A stretch of 64,000 nt of DNA from Pseudarthrobacter sp. NBSH8 (GTDB lineage Bacteria > Actinomycetota > Actinomycetes > Actinomycetales > Micrococcaceae), in NCBI RefSeq assembly GCF_014217545.1, contig NZ_CP043178.1, forward strand, positions 3,224,001 through 3,288,000, written 5' to 3'. This document shows positions 1 to 7,941 of this stretch, one piece after another (position 1 is the stretch's first letter; every line of letters starts with the position of its first letter). Under the pieces are notes generated by a model. It ran no database searches and was not told the DNA's origin. It saw only the letters and a list, made by a program, of their open reading frames with translations. The position numbers were made by a program, and so were the translations under genes.

Positions 1-1250
1 TAGTTGTTCAGGGTGAAGGTGCCGCTGCCCAGTTGCTCCGGCGTCGCTTTGCCCTCGCGGACGACGGCGGTGAGCCGGCGGATCTCCACGTCCAGTTCAC
101 GGGCACTGAGTTTGTCCGCATCGCGTATCGAGGGGACCATCAGCCCGCGGTCTGTCTGGGCCGCGAAGCCCAGGTTGATGCCGGCGAAGCCAACGATCTC
201 CTGGGCACCGTCGTCGGCCGTTTCGATGCGGGTGTTCAGGTCCGGGAATCGTTTTAACCCAGCAGTGACAAAACGTGCGATGAACGCCAGGAGTCCCGGC
301 GTAGTGTGCGGATCGGAATTCTTGAGGCCTGCGCGGAGTTCCATCAGCGCGGTGGCATCCACGTCCACCCAGACGGTGGCCTCGGGGATCTCCGCACGGC
401 TGCGGGACATGGTGGCGGCCACGGCCTTGCGGACACCCTTGACGGGCGTCCGGGAGGAAATGCCAAGACCTGTGCGGGGATCGGTGGTTGAGCCTGTCGA
501 AACCTCCGGTGATCGAGCCTGTCGAGATTCCGGGCGTTCGGTGGTTGAGCCTGGGGCCACGACCGCAGGGTTCCCTGACCGAGCTTGCGAGGTGAGGGGG
601 CGGGTGGGGAGCGAAACCTCCGCCGCCGGATGGATGACCGCTTCAACGTCCCTACGCATGATCAGTCCGCTGTCACCCGAGCCGTGAACGTTGCCCAGGT
701 CCACGCCGTGTTCCCGGGCCATCCGCCGGACGAGCGGTGAAATCACGGCTCCCAGTTTCCCGGGGACCCTTGCGCGGAGCAGCAGGAGGTCATCGGCCGC
801 CTTCTGGGCGTCGGGCTCAACCGCCGCCCGGGGGACCCTGGTCCGCCGGGCAGCGCCACCGCCGCCAGGCGTCCCGTAGCCGATCAGCACGTTTCCGGAG
901 CCCGATTCCTGGGTTTCGACAGGCTCAACCACCGGACTTTCGTTGGTTGAGCCTGTCGAAACCTCCACCGGAGTGTCGTTGGTTGAGCCTGTCGAAACCT
1001 CAGCCCCAACCGGAAGCACCGAGATGAGCGGCTTGCCCACGTCCAGTGTCTGGCCGGGCTCGCCGTGGAGCACCGTCACCGTGCCGGCGTACGGGGACGG
1101 GACTTCCACCATGGACTTTGCCGTCTCCACTTCGGCAATGGGCTGGTCCACCCGGATCTCATCGCCCACGGATACCAGCCAGTTGACCAGCTCCGCTTCG
1201 GTCAGGCCTTCGCCGAGGTCCGGGAGCAGGAATACTTTCGTTTCACTCAT
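1..1250 (-). CDS. 2-oxoacid dehydrogenase E2 (dihydrolipoamide acyltransferase), partial
   Basis: Core acyltransferase subunit of a branched-chain 2-oxoacid (or pyruvate) dehydrogenase complex. It carries acyl groups on a lipoyl-lysine and transfers them to CoA in the cytoplasm. The N-terminus reads as a lipoyl domain (LLPDLGEGLTEAELVNW, then VETAKSMVEVPSPYAG, where K is the lipoylation site). A long linker, a peripheral-subunit-binding segment (VISPLVRRMAREHGVDL) and the start of the catalytic domain follow (GLMVPSIRDADKLSARELD, then GTFTLNNY). The gene runs off the left edge before the catalytic His motif. The ATG at 1250 lies two bases after the E1 beta stop, preceded by GGGAG. The linker holds several copies of the dispersed genomic repeat, read in frame as STGSTN or VVEPVET. 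The complex type is uncertain; the nearby Lrp regulator favours branched-chain substrates. Confidence 0.9.
   Translation of the reverse strand, partial: MSETKVFLLPDLGEGLTEAELVNWLVSVGDEIRVDQPIAEVETAKSMVEVPSPYAGTVTVLHGEPGQTLDVGKPLISVLPVGAEVSTGSTNDTPVEVSTGSTNESPVVEPVETQESGSGNVLIGYGTPGGGGAARRTRVPRAAVEPDAQKAADDLLLLRARVPGKLGAVISPLVRRMAREHGVDLGNVHGSGDSGLIMRRDVEAVIHPAAEVSLPTRPLTSQARSGNPAVVAPGSTTERPESRQARSPEVSTGSTTDPRTGLGISSRTPVKGVRKAVAATMSRSRAEIPEATVWVDVDATALMELRAGLKNSDPHTTPGLLAFIARFVTAGLKRFPDLNTRIETADDGAQEIVGFAGINLGFAAQTDRGLMVPSIRDADKLSARELDVEIRRLTAVVREGKATPEQLGSGTFTLNN
483..559. repeat. Dispersed repeat cluster inside E2 coding sequence (distal)
   Basis: One good copy of the GTTTCGACAGGCTCAACCAC repeat (here as GGTGGTTGAGCCTGTCGAAA from 483) is followed by two decayed copies near 511 and 541. 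They fall in frame in the E2 linker between the subunit-binding and catalytic domains. Confidence 0.75.
912..1001. repeat. Dispersed repeat cluster inside E2 coding sequence (proximal)
   Basis: Three near-identical copies, at 912-935, 942-966 and 978-1001, with the first inverted relative to the other two. They code in frame for STGSTN (twice) and VVEPVET in the linker just after the lipoyl domain. The same unit occurs between genes near 35000 and 35900 and inside paaB, so it is a mobile or amplifying genomic repeat rather than a protein repeat. Confidence 0.8.
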
Positions 1251-1252
1251 GG

Positions 1253-2365
1253 TCAGTTCTCCCACTGGAGGTCGTCAACGGCGTCGAGGACACGGTCCAC
1301 GCCGGGCAGGTAGTAGTGCTCGAGCTTCGGTGCCGGGTACGGGACGTCAAATCCGGTCACGCGGCGGATGGGCGCGGCGAGGTGGTGGAAGCAGCGTTCC
1401 TGGACCCGCGCCACGATCTCGGAGGACACGGACGCAAACCCGTGCGCTTCGGCGATCACCACGGCCCGGCCGGTTTTCCGGACGGACGCGCATACGGTCT
1501 CGTCGTCGAAGGGCACAATGGAGCGGACGTCGATGACTTCCAGCGAGCGCCCCTCCTCCGCAGCGGCAGCGGCCGCCGCCAGCGCCGTGGGCACCGACGG
1601 CCCGTAGGCGATGAGTGTGGCGTCGGTCCCGGGACGGGCGACGGCGGCCCGGCCTTCCGAGGATGTCCCGGCTGCGGCGTTGGTGGCGTGCTGCGCCCGG
1701 AGATCGTCAAGGTCCACCAGGTCCTTGGACCAGTAGAGCTTCTTGGGTTCCATAAACATGACGGGGTCATCCGAATCGATGGCTTCGCGGAGCATCCGGT
1801 ACGAGTCGGCCACGGTGGCGGGCGTGAAGATTTTCAGGCCCGCGGTGTGGGCGTAGTAGGACTCGGAGGAGTCGCAGTGGTGCTCCACTCCCCCGATGCC
1901 GCCGGCGTAGGGAACCCGGATCACCATGGGCAGTTTCACGGTGCCCCGGGTGCGGTTGTGCATCTTGGCCACGTGGCTGACGATCTGCTGGAACGCCGGG
2001 TACGCGAACGCGTCAAACTGCATCTCCACCACCGGCCGCATCCCGTTCATGGCCATGCCCACGGCCATGCCCACAATGCCGGACTCGGCCAGCGGGGTAT
2101 CGAAGCAGCGCTGTTCCCCGAAGGTCTTGGTGAGGCCGTCGGTGATGCGGAAGACCCCGCCCAGGAGGCCCACGTCCTCGCCGAAGACCAGCACGGACGG
2201 ATCGGCGTGCATGGCATCGGCCAATGCCGTGTTGAGGGCCTTGGCCATGGTGACGGCCTGCGGCCCGGACGCTTCAGCCACAGAAGCGGCGGACGCTGCA
2301 GCCCGTGCGGTTGCCGCGCTGACGTTGCCGTTCGCCTCAGAGGAGGTGGTGATGGTGGGACTCAT
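1253..2365 (-). CDS. 2-oxoacid dehydrogenase E1 component, beta subunit
   Basis: Pairs with the alpha subunit to form the thiamine-diphosphate E1 enzyme, which decarboxylates branched-chain 2-oxoacids or pyruvate and passes the acyl group to E2. The 370-residue protein has the transketolase pyrimidine-binding domain (VLVFGEDVGLLGGVFRIT, with the ThDP-activating Glu in DTPLAESGIVGMAVGMAM) and the C-terminal transketolase domain (SLEVIDVRSIVPFDDETV). The first ~40 residues are a low-complexity Ala/Ser-rich leader, slightly long for the family. The start at 2365 was chosen because GGAGGCGGCGAA precedes it and it overlaps the alpha-subunit stop as ATGA, which implies translational coupling. An upstream in-frame start at 2629 would only read antisense into the alpha gene. 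Confidence 0.93.
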   Translation of the reverse strand: MSPTITTSSEANGNVSAATARAAASAASVAEASGPQAVTMAKALNTALADAMHADPSVLVFGEDVGLLGGVFRITDGLTKTFGEQRCFDTPLAESGIVGMAVGMAMNGMRPVVEMQFDAFAYPAFQQIVSHVAKMHNRTRGTVKLPMVIRVPYAGGIGGVEHHCDSSESYYAHTAGLKIFTPATVADSYRMLREAIDSDDPVMFMEPKKLYWSKDLVDLDDLRAQHATNAAAGTSSEGRAAVARPGTDATLIAYGPSVPTALAAAAAAAEEGRSLEVIDVRSIVPFDDETVCASVRKTGRAVVIAEAHGFASVSSEIVARVQERCFHHLAAPIRRVTGFDVPYPAPKLEHYYLPGVDRVLDAVDDLQWEN

Positions 2366-3579
2366 TTCGCCGCCTCCTGGGTTGACGCTTCGCGGGCAAG
2401 TTCGTCGGCCAGCATGGCGGACTGTTCCTTCAGCTGTGGTGTGGGCACCGAGAACACGTGCCGGAAGAGTTCCTGCGGGTCCACCGGGACATCCTCGCCC
2501 AGGCCGTCCCGCAACTGAGTGGCAACTGCTTCCGCCTTTTCCGCGATCCGCGCGGCGCCGTCGTCGTCCAGCAGTCCCCGCCCGGTGAGGTAGGTCTTCA
2601 TCCGGCTGATGGGATCCTTGGCCAGCCATTCAGCCACCTCGCTGTCCTGCCGGTAGCGGGTGGCGTCGTCGGCGTTGGTGTGTGCCTGCATCCGGTACGT
2701 GTGTGCCTCCACCAGGAGCGGACCCGAGCCGCCCCGGGCCAGCGCAACGGCCCGGTCCAGCACGGCGAGGAGGGCCACCACGTCGTTGCCGTCCACCCGT
2801 TCGCCGGCCATGCCGTAGCCCACTGCCTTGTGGGCGAGCGACGGCGCCACGGACTGGTGCGCCAGCGGAACCGAGATGGCGTACTTGTTGTTCTGGACGA
2901 AAAAGACCACGGGCAGGTGGAACACGGCGGCGAAGTTCAGGGCCTCATGGAAGTCACCCTCGCTGGTGGCGCCGTCCCCGCACATCGCCAGGACCACGGT
3001 GTCCTCACCACGGAGCTTTGCCGCATGCGCCACACCTACGCCGTGCAGCAGCTGGGTGGTGAGCGGCGTGCACTGGATGCCCACTTTGTGCCGGGCCGGA
3101 TCGTAGCCGCTGTGCCAGTCGCCGCGGAAGATGGTCATGGTCTCCACGGGATCAACGCCCCGGGCCATGACCGCCACGGCGTCCCGGTAGGTGGGGAACA
3201 GCCAGTCGCCCTCGGAGAGGCACAGTGCCGCCGCCACCTGGCAGGCTTCCTGGCCATGGCTGGACGGGTACACCGCCATGCGGCCCTGCCGGACCAGCGC
3301 CGAGTTCTGATCGTTCACGCGGCGGCCGACGACGAGCTGCTCGTACGCGGCCAGCAGTTCCGCATCGGAGGGTAGCGGGTACTCGTGGCCGGGTTCGGTG
3401 CCCTGCTCACCTTCTGCCAGGAGCCGTCCGTCGGGGTCCACCATCTGGATCTGGTGGCGGGCGGGCAGCATGTAGTCCTCCACCGTGATGCCGAACTTCC
3501 GTACCGCTTCGGATACGGCATCTTCGGCCGGCAAACGCTGGGCCTGGTCCTGCGCAGGGTGGTCCGCGGAGATCGTCAT
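2362..3579 (-). CDS. 2-oxoacid dehydrogenase E1 component, alpha subunit
   Basis: Alpha subunit of the thiamine-diphosphate dependent E1 enzyme; 405 residues, the family's usual length. The ThDP/Mg binding motif is visible at about residues 201-231 (GDGATSEGDFHEALNFA, then VQNNKYAIS). YPSSHGQEACQVAAA and FPTYRDAVAVMARG are also typical. The long N-terminal arm with HQIQMVDPDGRLL resembles branched-chain oxoacid dehydrogenases and the related actinobacterial group annotated as pdhA. It is the first gene of a three-gene minus-strand operon (alpha, beta, E2). Its promoter must lie in 3580-3700, which also holds the left copy of a duplicated lrp promoter region. A decayed copy of its own N-terminal coding DNA occurs at about 4024-4076. 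Confidence 0.93.
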   Translation of the reverse strand: MTISADHPAQDQAQRLPAEDAVSEAVRKFGITVEDYMLPARHQIQMVDPDGRLLAEGEQGTEPGHEYPLPSDAELLAAYEQLVVGRRVNDQNSALVRQGRMAVYPSSHGQEACQVAAALCLSEGDWLFPTYRDAVAVMARGVDPVETMTIFRGDWHSGYDPARHKVGIQCTPLTTQLLHGVGVAHAAKLRGEDTVVLAMCGDGATSEGDFHEALNFAAVFHLPVVFFVQNNKYAISVPLAHQSVAPSLAHKAVGYGMAGERVDGNDVVALLAVLDRAVALARGGSGPLLVEAHTYRMQAHTNADDATRYRQDSEVAEWLAKDPISRMKTYLTGRGLLDDDGAARIAEKAEAVATQLRDGLGEDVPVDPQELFRHVFSVPTPQLKEQSAMLADELAREASTQEAAK

Positions 3580-3631
3580 TGGTCCGTCCTTCTATAGCCA
3601 CTAGTCACTCCCAGTATCGTCCCCATGGAAC

Positions 3632-3749
3632 TTTCGTATCCAGTCCTTCGGTAAATCGTGGAAGGTTCCGCCGTATGGGCCTAGTCTGGGAGACGAATTG
3701 AAATGTGATCTGGACAACGGGCAGGAGCGGTGGACGAATTGGCACGACT
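3632..3749. repeat. Left copy of 118-bp direct repeat (duplicated lrp promoter and start)
   Basis: Aligns without gaps to 5437-5554 (offset 1805) with 14 mismatches by eye, about 88% identity. The right copy contains the promoter, ribosome-binding region and first 16 codons of the Lrp-type regulator. In the left copy the second codon is TGA and similarity stops after 3749, so this is a dead 5' fragment of the regulator gene. Weaker similarity may extend about 15 bp further left. The left copy still lies in the promoter region of the E1 alpha operon. Confidence 0.85.
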
Positions 3750-3787
3750 ATCGGTCCGGCGGAGTGGGCATCCCCCAGGGATTAGAG

Positions 3788-3817
3788 ATCGCCCCCGCCC
3801 TTTTGGCCGGGGGCGAT
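3788..3817. terminator. Hairpin, possible terminator
   Basis: ATCGCCCCC at 3788-3796 pairs with GGGGGCGAT at 3809-3817 across a 12-base loop containing TTTT. There is no strong U-tract after it, only AATTTCG. It lies in the non-coding DNA between the dead lrp fragment and the toxin-antitoxin pair. It may end transcription coming from either side; function is inferred from structure only. Confidence 0.4.
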
Positions 3818-4023
3818 AATTTCGTATGCCTTGTTCGTCGGAGTCCGTACGAATACCGGCATCCGCAGAGCTTACGTTCGGCGCTCTCAATTGCAGACCG
3901 GGCCAATGATCCCTCAGCCATAAACTGCTCCGTGAACACCGCGCCTCTGAGACCAGATTGAAAAGGGTAAAACCGTCTTGGCCCCACGCCTGCCTCACGC
4001 GGAGCTGCCCGAACAAACAAACG

Positions 4024-4076
4024 ACCGCTTTCGTGGCAGCCTCTTCAGCCGGTAAACGCTGGGCCTGGTCTGGCGC
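4024..4076 (-). pseudogene. Decayed fragment of E1 alpha N-terminal coding sequence
   Basis: Resembles 3503-3557 inside the E1 alpha gene (for example AAACGCTGGGCCTGGTC in both copies), with several substitutions and small indels that break the frame. With the 118-bp repeat it indicates that the E1 alpha/lrp divergent region was once duplicated and then split. The rest of 3750-4187 shows no gene. Confidence 0.65.
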
Positions 4077-4187
4077 CTTTCCGAGGAGCTAGCGGCTAAA
4101 CCTCCCCTTTCCCACAATCATTAGCAATGGCATAGACTGTGGAGGTCGTTAGGAGACGTCATCGCTGTCAAGGACCGCCGCACCAGA

Positions 4188-4772
4188 ATGAAGCTTGGCC
4201 ACGGGGCCGGCACCCTCAATGCATGGATCAGCTCTGCCCGTCCCTCGTTTTCTGAACAGGACCTGGTCTCAGCCCTGGTAGACATGACCCGCAGCACGAC
4301 GGCAGCCGACCTGTCTGCACGCGACCGGGACTTCTGGGACAAGAACTCGGGAATCGCAGCCGACCATGCCGCCGTCGCTATCGCCTCCGCGGCGAACGCC
4401 GCCGCCCGGATCGTTCTTGACGCTTCTGCCCTCACGGCCGCCGAGGTCGCCGAGCGCATGCGCATGTCCGCGTCCACCATCCGACACTACAAATCGGCAC
4501 GGAAGCTCTACTCGTACCTGGTCAACGGCAAGTTAGCCTTCCCGCAATGGCAGTTTAACGATACGGGTGACAAGTCGATCCCCTCCTTGGAGGACGTTCT
4601 TGGTGCGTTGCCCGACGACCTGCACCCGCAGGCGGTGGCCGGGTTCTTCCTGACGCCCCAACCCGACCTGGTCCTGAACGGAATGCACGTCTCGGCCAAG
4701 TCATGGCTGGAGGCCGGCGGCAGCAAGAAGGTCGTCGTCGACCTTGCCGAGGGACTGGCGGCCGGCTACTGA
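4188..4772 (+). CDS. Xre/MbcA-like antitoxin of a RES-type toxin-antitoxin pair
   Basis: A 194-residue protein directly upstream of a RES-domain toxin and overlapping it by one base (TGATG), the usual antitoxin-toxin order. A helix-turn-helix is visible at about residues 82-107 (LTAAEVAERMRMSASTIRHY). The C-terminal part (SIPSLEDVLGALPDDLHPQAVAG, then LNGMHVSAKSWLEAGG) resembles the domain with which antitoxins of this class cover the toxin. Antitoxins of this kind normally bind the toxin and repress their own promoter. The ATG at 4188 has only a weak upstream ribosome site (AAGGA), and no better in-frame start is visible. The pair is inserted between the oxoacid dehydrogenase operon and its probable regulator. 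Assignment rests on context as much as on sequence. Confidence 0.72.
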   Translation: MKLGHGAGTLNAWISSARPSFSEQDLVSALVDMTRSTTAADLSARDRDFWDKNSGIAADHAAVAIASAANAAARIVLDASALTAAEVAERMRMSASTIRHYKSARKLYSYLVNGKLAFPQWQFNDTGDKSIPSLEDVLGALPDDLHPQAVAGFFLTPQPDLVLNGMHVSAKSWLEAGGSKKVVVDLAEGLAAGY

Positions 4773-5401
4773 TGGTAGACCAGTACCCGCCGGACACGGC
4801 TACCCTGCGGGCTCTGGGGTACGAAGCAAAGACGATACCGGCTGGCTCCGTGCTGTGGCGGATCCACTTCACCGCCTCGTGGCATGTGGTGCCGTGGAAC
4901 CGCCTGCGCACCTGGGGGCCCGTGCCGGGCTCACGCTGGGAACCTCACCCGCTGCCGCCAGGTGATGCCGCGCCGTTGGGTGCCGCCTACCTCGGTGAGG
5001 ACGTGCTGACGTGCTTGGCGGAGGTATTCCAGCTGACCCGTTTCGTCGACGTCGACCGCGACGACCCTTACGTCACTGCGTTTAGTACCAAGCGTGACCT
5101 GGTACTGGCCGACCTCACGGGAGACTGGCTGCTGCCGGCCGGCGGTTCGGCGCAGATCGCTTTCGGCGAGAAGGAGCGAACCCGAGCCTGGGCCCGTGCC
5201 ATCCATGAGACGTGGCCGGACGTTGATGGCGTGTACTCCCTCTCGGCCATGGCCCTGAGCCGCAAGGTGGTGACACTGTGGACCGAGGACGCCATACCGG
5301 CCGCCCCAGAGTTCTCCTCACCCCTGAACGCGCCGGGCATCGTCTCCGATGTGATGGCAGCTGCTGCGAAGATCCGTTACACCAGCAACATCGTCCTCTG
5401 A
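4772..5401 (+). CDS. RES-domain toxin (probable NAD-consuming enzyme)
   Basis: A 209-residue RES-family protein. RES toxins such as MbcT of Mycobacterium tuberculosis and Xre-RES toxins degrade or phosphorolyse NAD+ and stop growth unless bound by their antitoxin. Candidate R-E-S signature residues are Arg30 (VLWRIH), Glu84 (YLGEDVLTCLAEVF) and a Ser in VYSLSAM near residue 156. The C-terminal APEFSSPLNAPGIVSDVM fits the family's variable tail. The ATG at 4772 overlaps the antitoxin stop by one base, so translation is probably coupled. An in-frame extension to 4703 would only overlap the antitoxin. The catalytic chemistry is inferred from the family. Confidence 0.75.
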   Translation: MVDQYPPDTATLRALGYEAKTIPAGSVLWRIHFTASWHVVPWNRLRTWGPVPGSRWEPHPLPPGDAAPLGAAYLGEDVLTCLAEVFQLTRFVDVDRDDPYVTAFSTKRDLVLADLTGDWLLPAGGSAQIAFGEKERTRAWARAIHETWPDVDGVYSLSAMALSRKVVTLWTEDAIPAAPEFSSPLNAPGIVSDVMAAAAKIRYTSNIVL

Positions 5402-5436
5402 ACACGCCCACCACCGCTAACCGTCCCTGAGGGAAG

Positions 5437-5554
5437 TTTCGTATCCAGTAGTTCAACGAATCGTGGAAGGTTCAGCCGGATGGACCTAGTCTGGAAGACG
5501 AATTGAAATGCGATCCGGACAACGAGCGGGAGCGGTGGACGAATTGGCACGACT
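5437..5554. repeat. Right copy of 118-bp direct repeat (functional lrp promoter and start)
   Basis: The intact counterpart of 3632-3749. It begins 35 bases after the toxin stop and runs into codon 16 of the Lrp-type regulator, so it should hold the regulator's promoter and ribosome-binding site. Being a near copy of the DNA next to the E1 alpha gene, it may also bind the regulator itself. Confidence 0.85.
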
Positions 5555-6008
5555 TGAGGGAGATTCCGGGGAGGTGCCCCTGGACGACGTGGACCGCAGG
5601 ATCATCGCCGAGCTCACCCGGGACGGGCGGATGTCCGTGACGCAGGTGGCCGAGAACGTCCACATCTCCCGGGCCCACGCCTATACCCGCATCGCCAGGC
5701 TGACCGGCGAGGGTGTGCTGACTAAATTCACGGCGCTGGTGGACCCCATCAAGGCCGGGCTGAAGTCCTCCGCCTACGTGACACTCAAGGTAAGCCAACA
5801 CTCGTGGCGTGAACTGCGCGAACAGCTCAGCTCCATCCCGGAGGTCCACCACATCGCGCTGGTGGGAGGCGATTTTGATGTGATCCTGCTGGTGCGCGCC
5901 ATCGACAACTCCGACCTGCGCCGGGTGATTTTCGACCAGCTGCAAGCCATGCCGGGGGTCCAGGACACGCAGACTTTTCTGGTGTTTGAGGATGTTGATA
6001 CGCGGTAG
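5508..6008 (+). CDS. Lrp/AsnC-family transcriptional regulator
   Basis: A 166-residue Lrp/AsnC-type regulator. It has a winged helix-turn-helix near residues 28-75 (LDDVDRRIIAELTRDGRMSV, then HISRAHAYTRIARL) and a RAM ligand-binding domain in the C-terminal half (HHIALVGGDFDVILLVRA). The first ~25 residues (MRSGQRAGAVDELARL) are an extension before the usual domain start, and their DNA is shared with the left repeat at 3632-3749. Before the toxin-antitoxin insertion it would have stood head to head with the oxoacid dehydrogenase operon. Lrp-type proteins commonly control branched-chain oxoacid dehydrogenase genes, so it is probably the operon's regulator; that link is inferred. Confidence 0.88.
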   Translation: MRSGQRAGAVDELARLEGDSGEVPLDDVDRRIIAELTRDGRMSVTQVAENVHISRAHAYTRIARLTGEGVLTKFTALVDPIKAGLKSSAYVTLKVSQHSWRELREQLSSIPEVHHIALVGGDFDVILLVRAIDNSDLRRVIFDQLQAMPGVQDTQTFLVFEDVDTR

Positions 6009-6076
6009 GGCATTCAACCTGCCGCGAAAGGGCAATGTTTACCCATCCGAAACTTTCTCCTGCGTATTATTTCCTC

Positions 6077-6217
6077 ATGGGGACTAAACAACACACGACT
6101 TTCTGCGCGCTCTGCGCCAAAGCAACCAACCACGTAACTATCTACCAGAAGGCCGACGACGGCAGCCAGCTCATTGCGACGGTGCGGTGCGCTGAGCACT
6201 CGGGTGACGCCGCCTGA
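6077..6217 (+). CDS. Small zinc-ribbon-like protein
   Basis: A 46-residue protein starting MGTKQHTTFCALC. It has one CxxC pair (CALC) and a distal CAEH, which together could bind one zinc ion. An upstream in-frame ATG at 6035 would add 14 residues that look unlike coding sequence, so the start at 6077 is preferred. No clear ribosome site is visible. It lies 68 bases after the lrp stop and converges with the acyltransferase on the other strand. Function unknown; short Cys-rich proteins of this kind are common in actinobacteria. Confidence 0.5.
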   Translation: MGTKQHTTFCALCAKATNHVTIYQKADDGSQLIATVRCAEHSGDAA

Positions 6218-6219
6218 CG

Positions 6220-7408
6220 TTACTTCCCGGACGCCCCGGCCATCGCCAGTTCCTGGGCGGGCTCCTGCACGGGCTCCGGAACCGGACGGACGACGGCGGG
6301 CTCCAACTTTCTGGAGGCCCAGCGCCGGATAGGTGTTTCCACAAAACGGAACGACCCGTAGGCCATCAGCACGGTCAGGGCTGCCGTCAGAGGCACGCGG
6401 ACGGCGAGTGATGGAACTAGCGGAATCAGCAGGATAAAGACCGGCAAGTGCCAGAGGTAGATGCCATAGGACAGGTCCCGGCCCGGGCCGGACAGCCAGC
6501 GGTGGCCCAGGATCTTTGAAATCAGGCTGTCAGGCTGAAGGACAAGCCATCCGATGACCAGCGCTGCCAGCATTGCCAAAGCAGTCGGACCGGCGGTCCA
6601 GATGACATGAAACCAGGCTCCGGGCTCGCTGGGCTCCTTGAGAGCGAACACGGCGACCAGCAGGGCGAGTCCCGCCAGTGGACCGAACCGACGCACCCCG
6701 GTCTGTAGCGAGATGTGGAGCCGCGACCCGGGGCTGATGGACGTCAACACCAGGGCCAAGGCGCAGCCCAGCAGCAACTCGTCGGCCCGCGTGTCCGGCC
6801 CGTTGTAAATGCGGGCCAGCGGTGCCCCGCCGGAGACCAGGAAGAACCGTGAAACCAGGAACCCGGCCGCCAGGACGGCGGTGATCCACGCGACAGTGCG
6901 GACCTTCCAGAACCGCAGCATGACCAGAAGGAGCACTGGCCAGACCAGGTAGAACTGCTCCTCGACGGCGAGGGTCCACGCTGGGCTCAGCGCACCGCCG
7001 CCGGTGGAGGAACCGAAGGCTCCGAAGTTGGACAGGTTCATCACATAGCCAGCCGCCGGAATAGCATCGGCTTCCTGGCCACCCCACCCCGATGCCGGAA
7101 AGACCAGGCCGACCATGACCACCCCAGCACAAAGAACCAGCAACGCCGGCCAGAGCCGGGCGAGCCGTTTGACGTAGAAGACTCCAAGGCGGAGCCGGCC
7201 CGTGGCGGTACTCCTTCATGATCAGCCGGGTGATGACAAAGCCGCTGAGCGAGAAGAAAACGTCCACGCCGATGGACCCACCGGGGGCGAACCCAGTGAC
7301 GGTGTGGAAGAGAAAAACGCCAGCTACCGCGACGGTACGCAGGCCATCGAGCGCGTGCTGCCGCCCGGACACCAGCCCGGGTTCGGGCGCGGCCGGGCGT
7401 TCGCTCAT
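6220..7408 (-). pseudogene. Acyltransferase-3 family membrane protein, frameshifted
   Basis: Encodes an OafA-type integral-membrane acyltransferase that would O-acetylate a surface polysaccharide or lipid. The first frame starts at 7408 (MSERPAAPEPG) and runs through LDGLRTVAVAGVFLFHTVTG and GVDVFFSLSGFVITRLIMK. The second frame carries the remainder (RLRLGVFYVKRLARLWPALL, then SPAWTLAVEEQFYLVWPVL) to the stop at 6220. The two frames meet at about 7201-7208, where one extra C in GCGGTA-proximal sequence would account for the break; removing it restores a normal protein of about 395 residues. This may be a real recent mutation or an assembly error. The C-terminal tail (PVPEPVQEPAQE) is Pro/Glu-rich and cytoplasmic-looking. 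Confidence 0.8.
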
Positions 7409-7941
7409 GCTCAGGATTCCGCTACTTGACCTAAAATTCACTCATCAAGCATATATAACGTTTCCATAACCCCGCTGAGTGACGGCTGGGCGCCAGCTGG
7501 GTGCGGTGGTAGAACAAAGGCAACCACCGCAACCCCAGGGGCTTAGGGAACGCGGTGATTTGGGCGTTGTCGATGTTGCGGAGGGCGGCATACTAAGTAT
7601 GTACACGTTCGGGCTGATCGGTGGAGCGGACCCGGAAACAGCCACATCTGGAGGTATTTTCAGACGCTGGCCAGAGCTGCTTTCTGCGCACTGCGGACCT
7701 GGAGGATTTAGCAAGGTAGTACCTTGTCTCGGACGTAAATCCTTGCGGACAGCCTCACCCTGGGGTGAGATCGTTATGGCCAGCACTTACACAGTGTGAC
7801 CGCTTCGCCCTGCCCACAAGATCTCGTTGACGCTGGGCAGGGCAGGAACGAGCCTGGGGTTCGGACCGGACGCACGTGTGCCGCAACAACGAAGCCGATG
7901 CCTACGAACGGACTTCGCAGACAATTAGAAGCCAGTCACAT
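7409..7941. other. Intergenic DNA with one possible gene remnant
   Basis: No intact gene is supported. On the minus strand, 7592 down to 7431 holds an open stretch of about 53 codons with good codon use but no start (ITAFPKPLGLRWLPLFYHRT near its middle). It ends in a TAG and could be the tail of a degraded gene; I do not recognise it. The 106-codon plus-strand frame at 7479-7799 looks like chance. Confidence 0.4.

Noticed and set aside
7479..7799. 106-codon plus-strand open frame
   Set aside because: No ribosome site, no recognisable domain and an uneven composition; overlaps a better coding-like minus-strand tail only in part.
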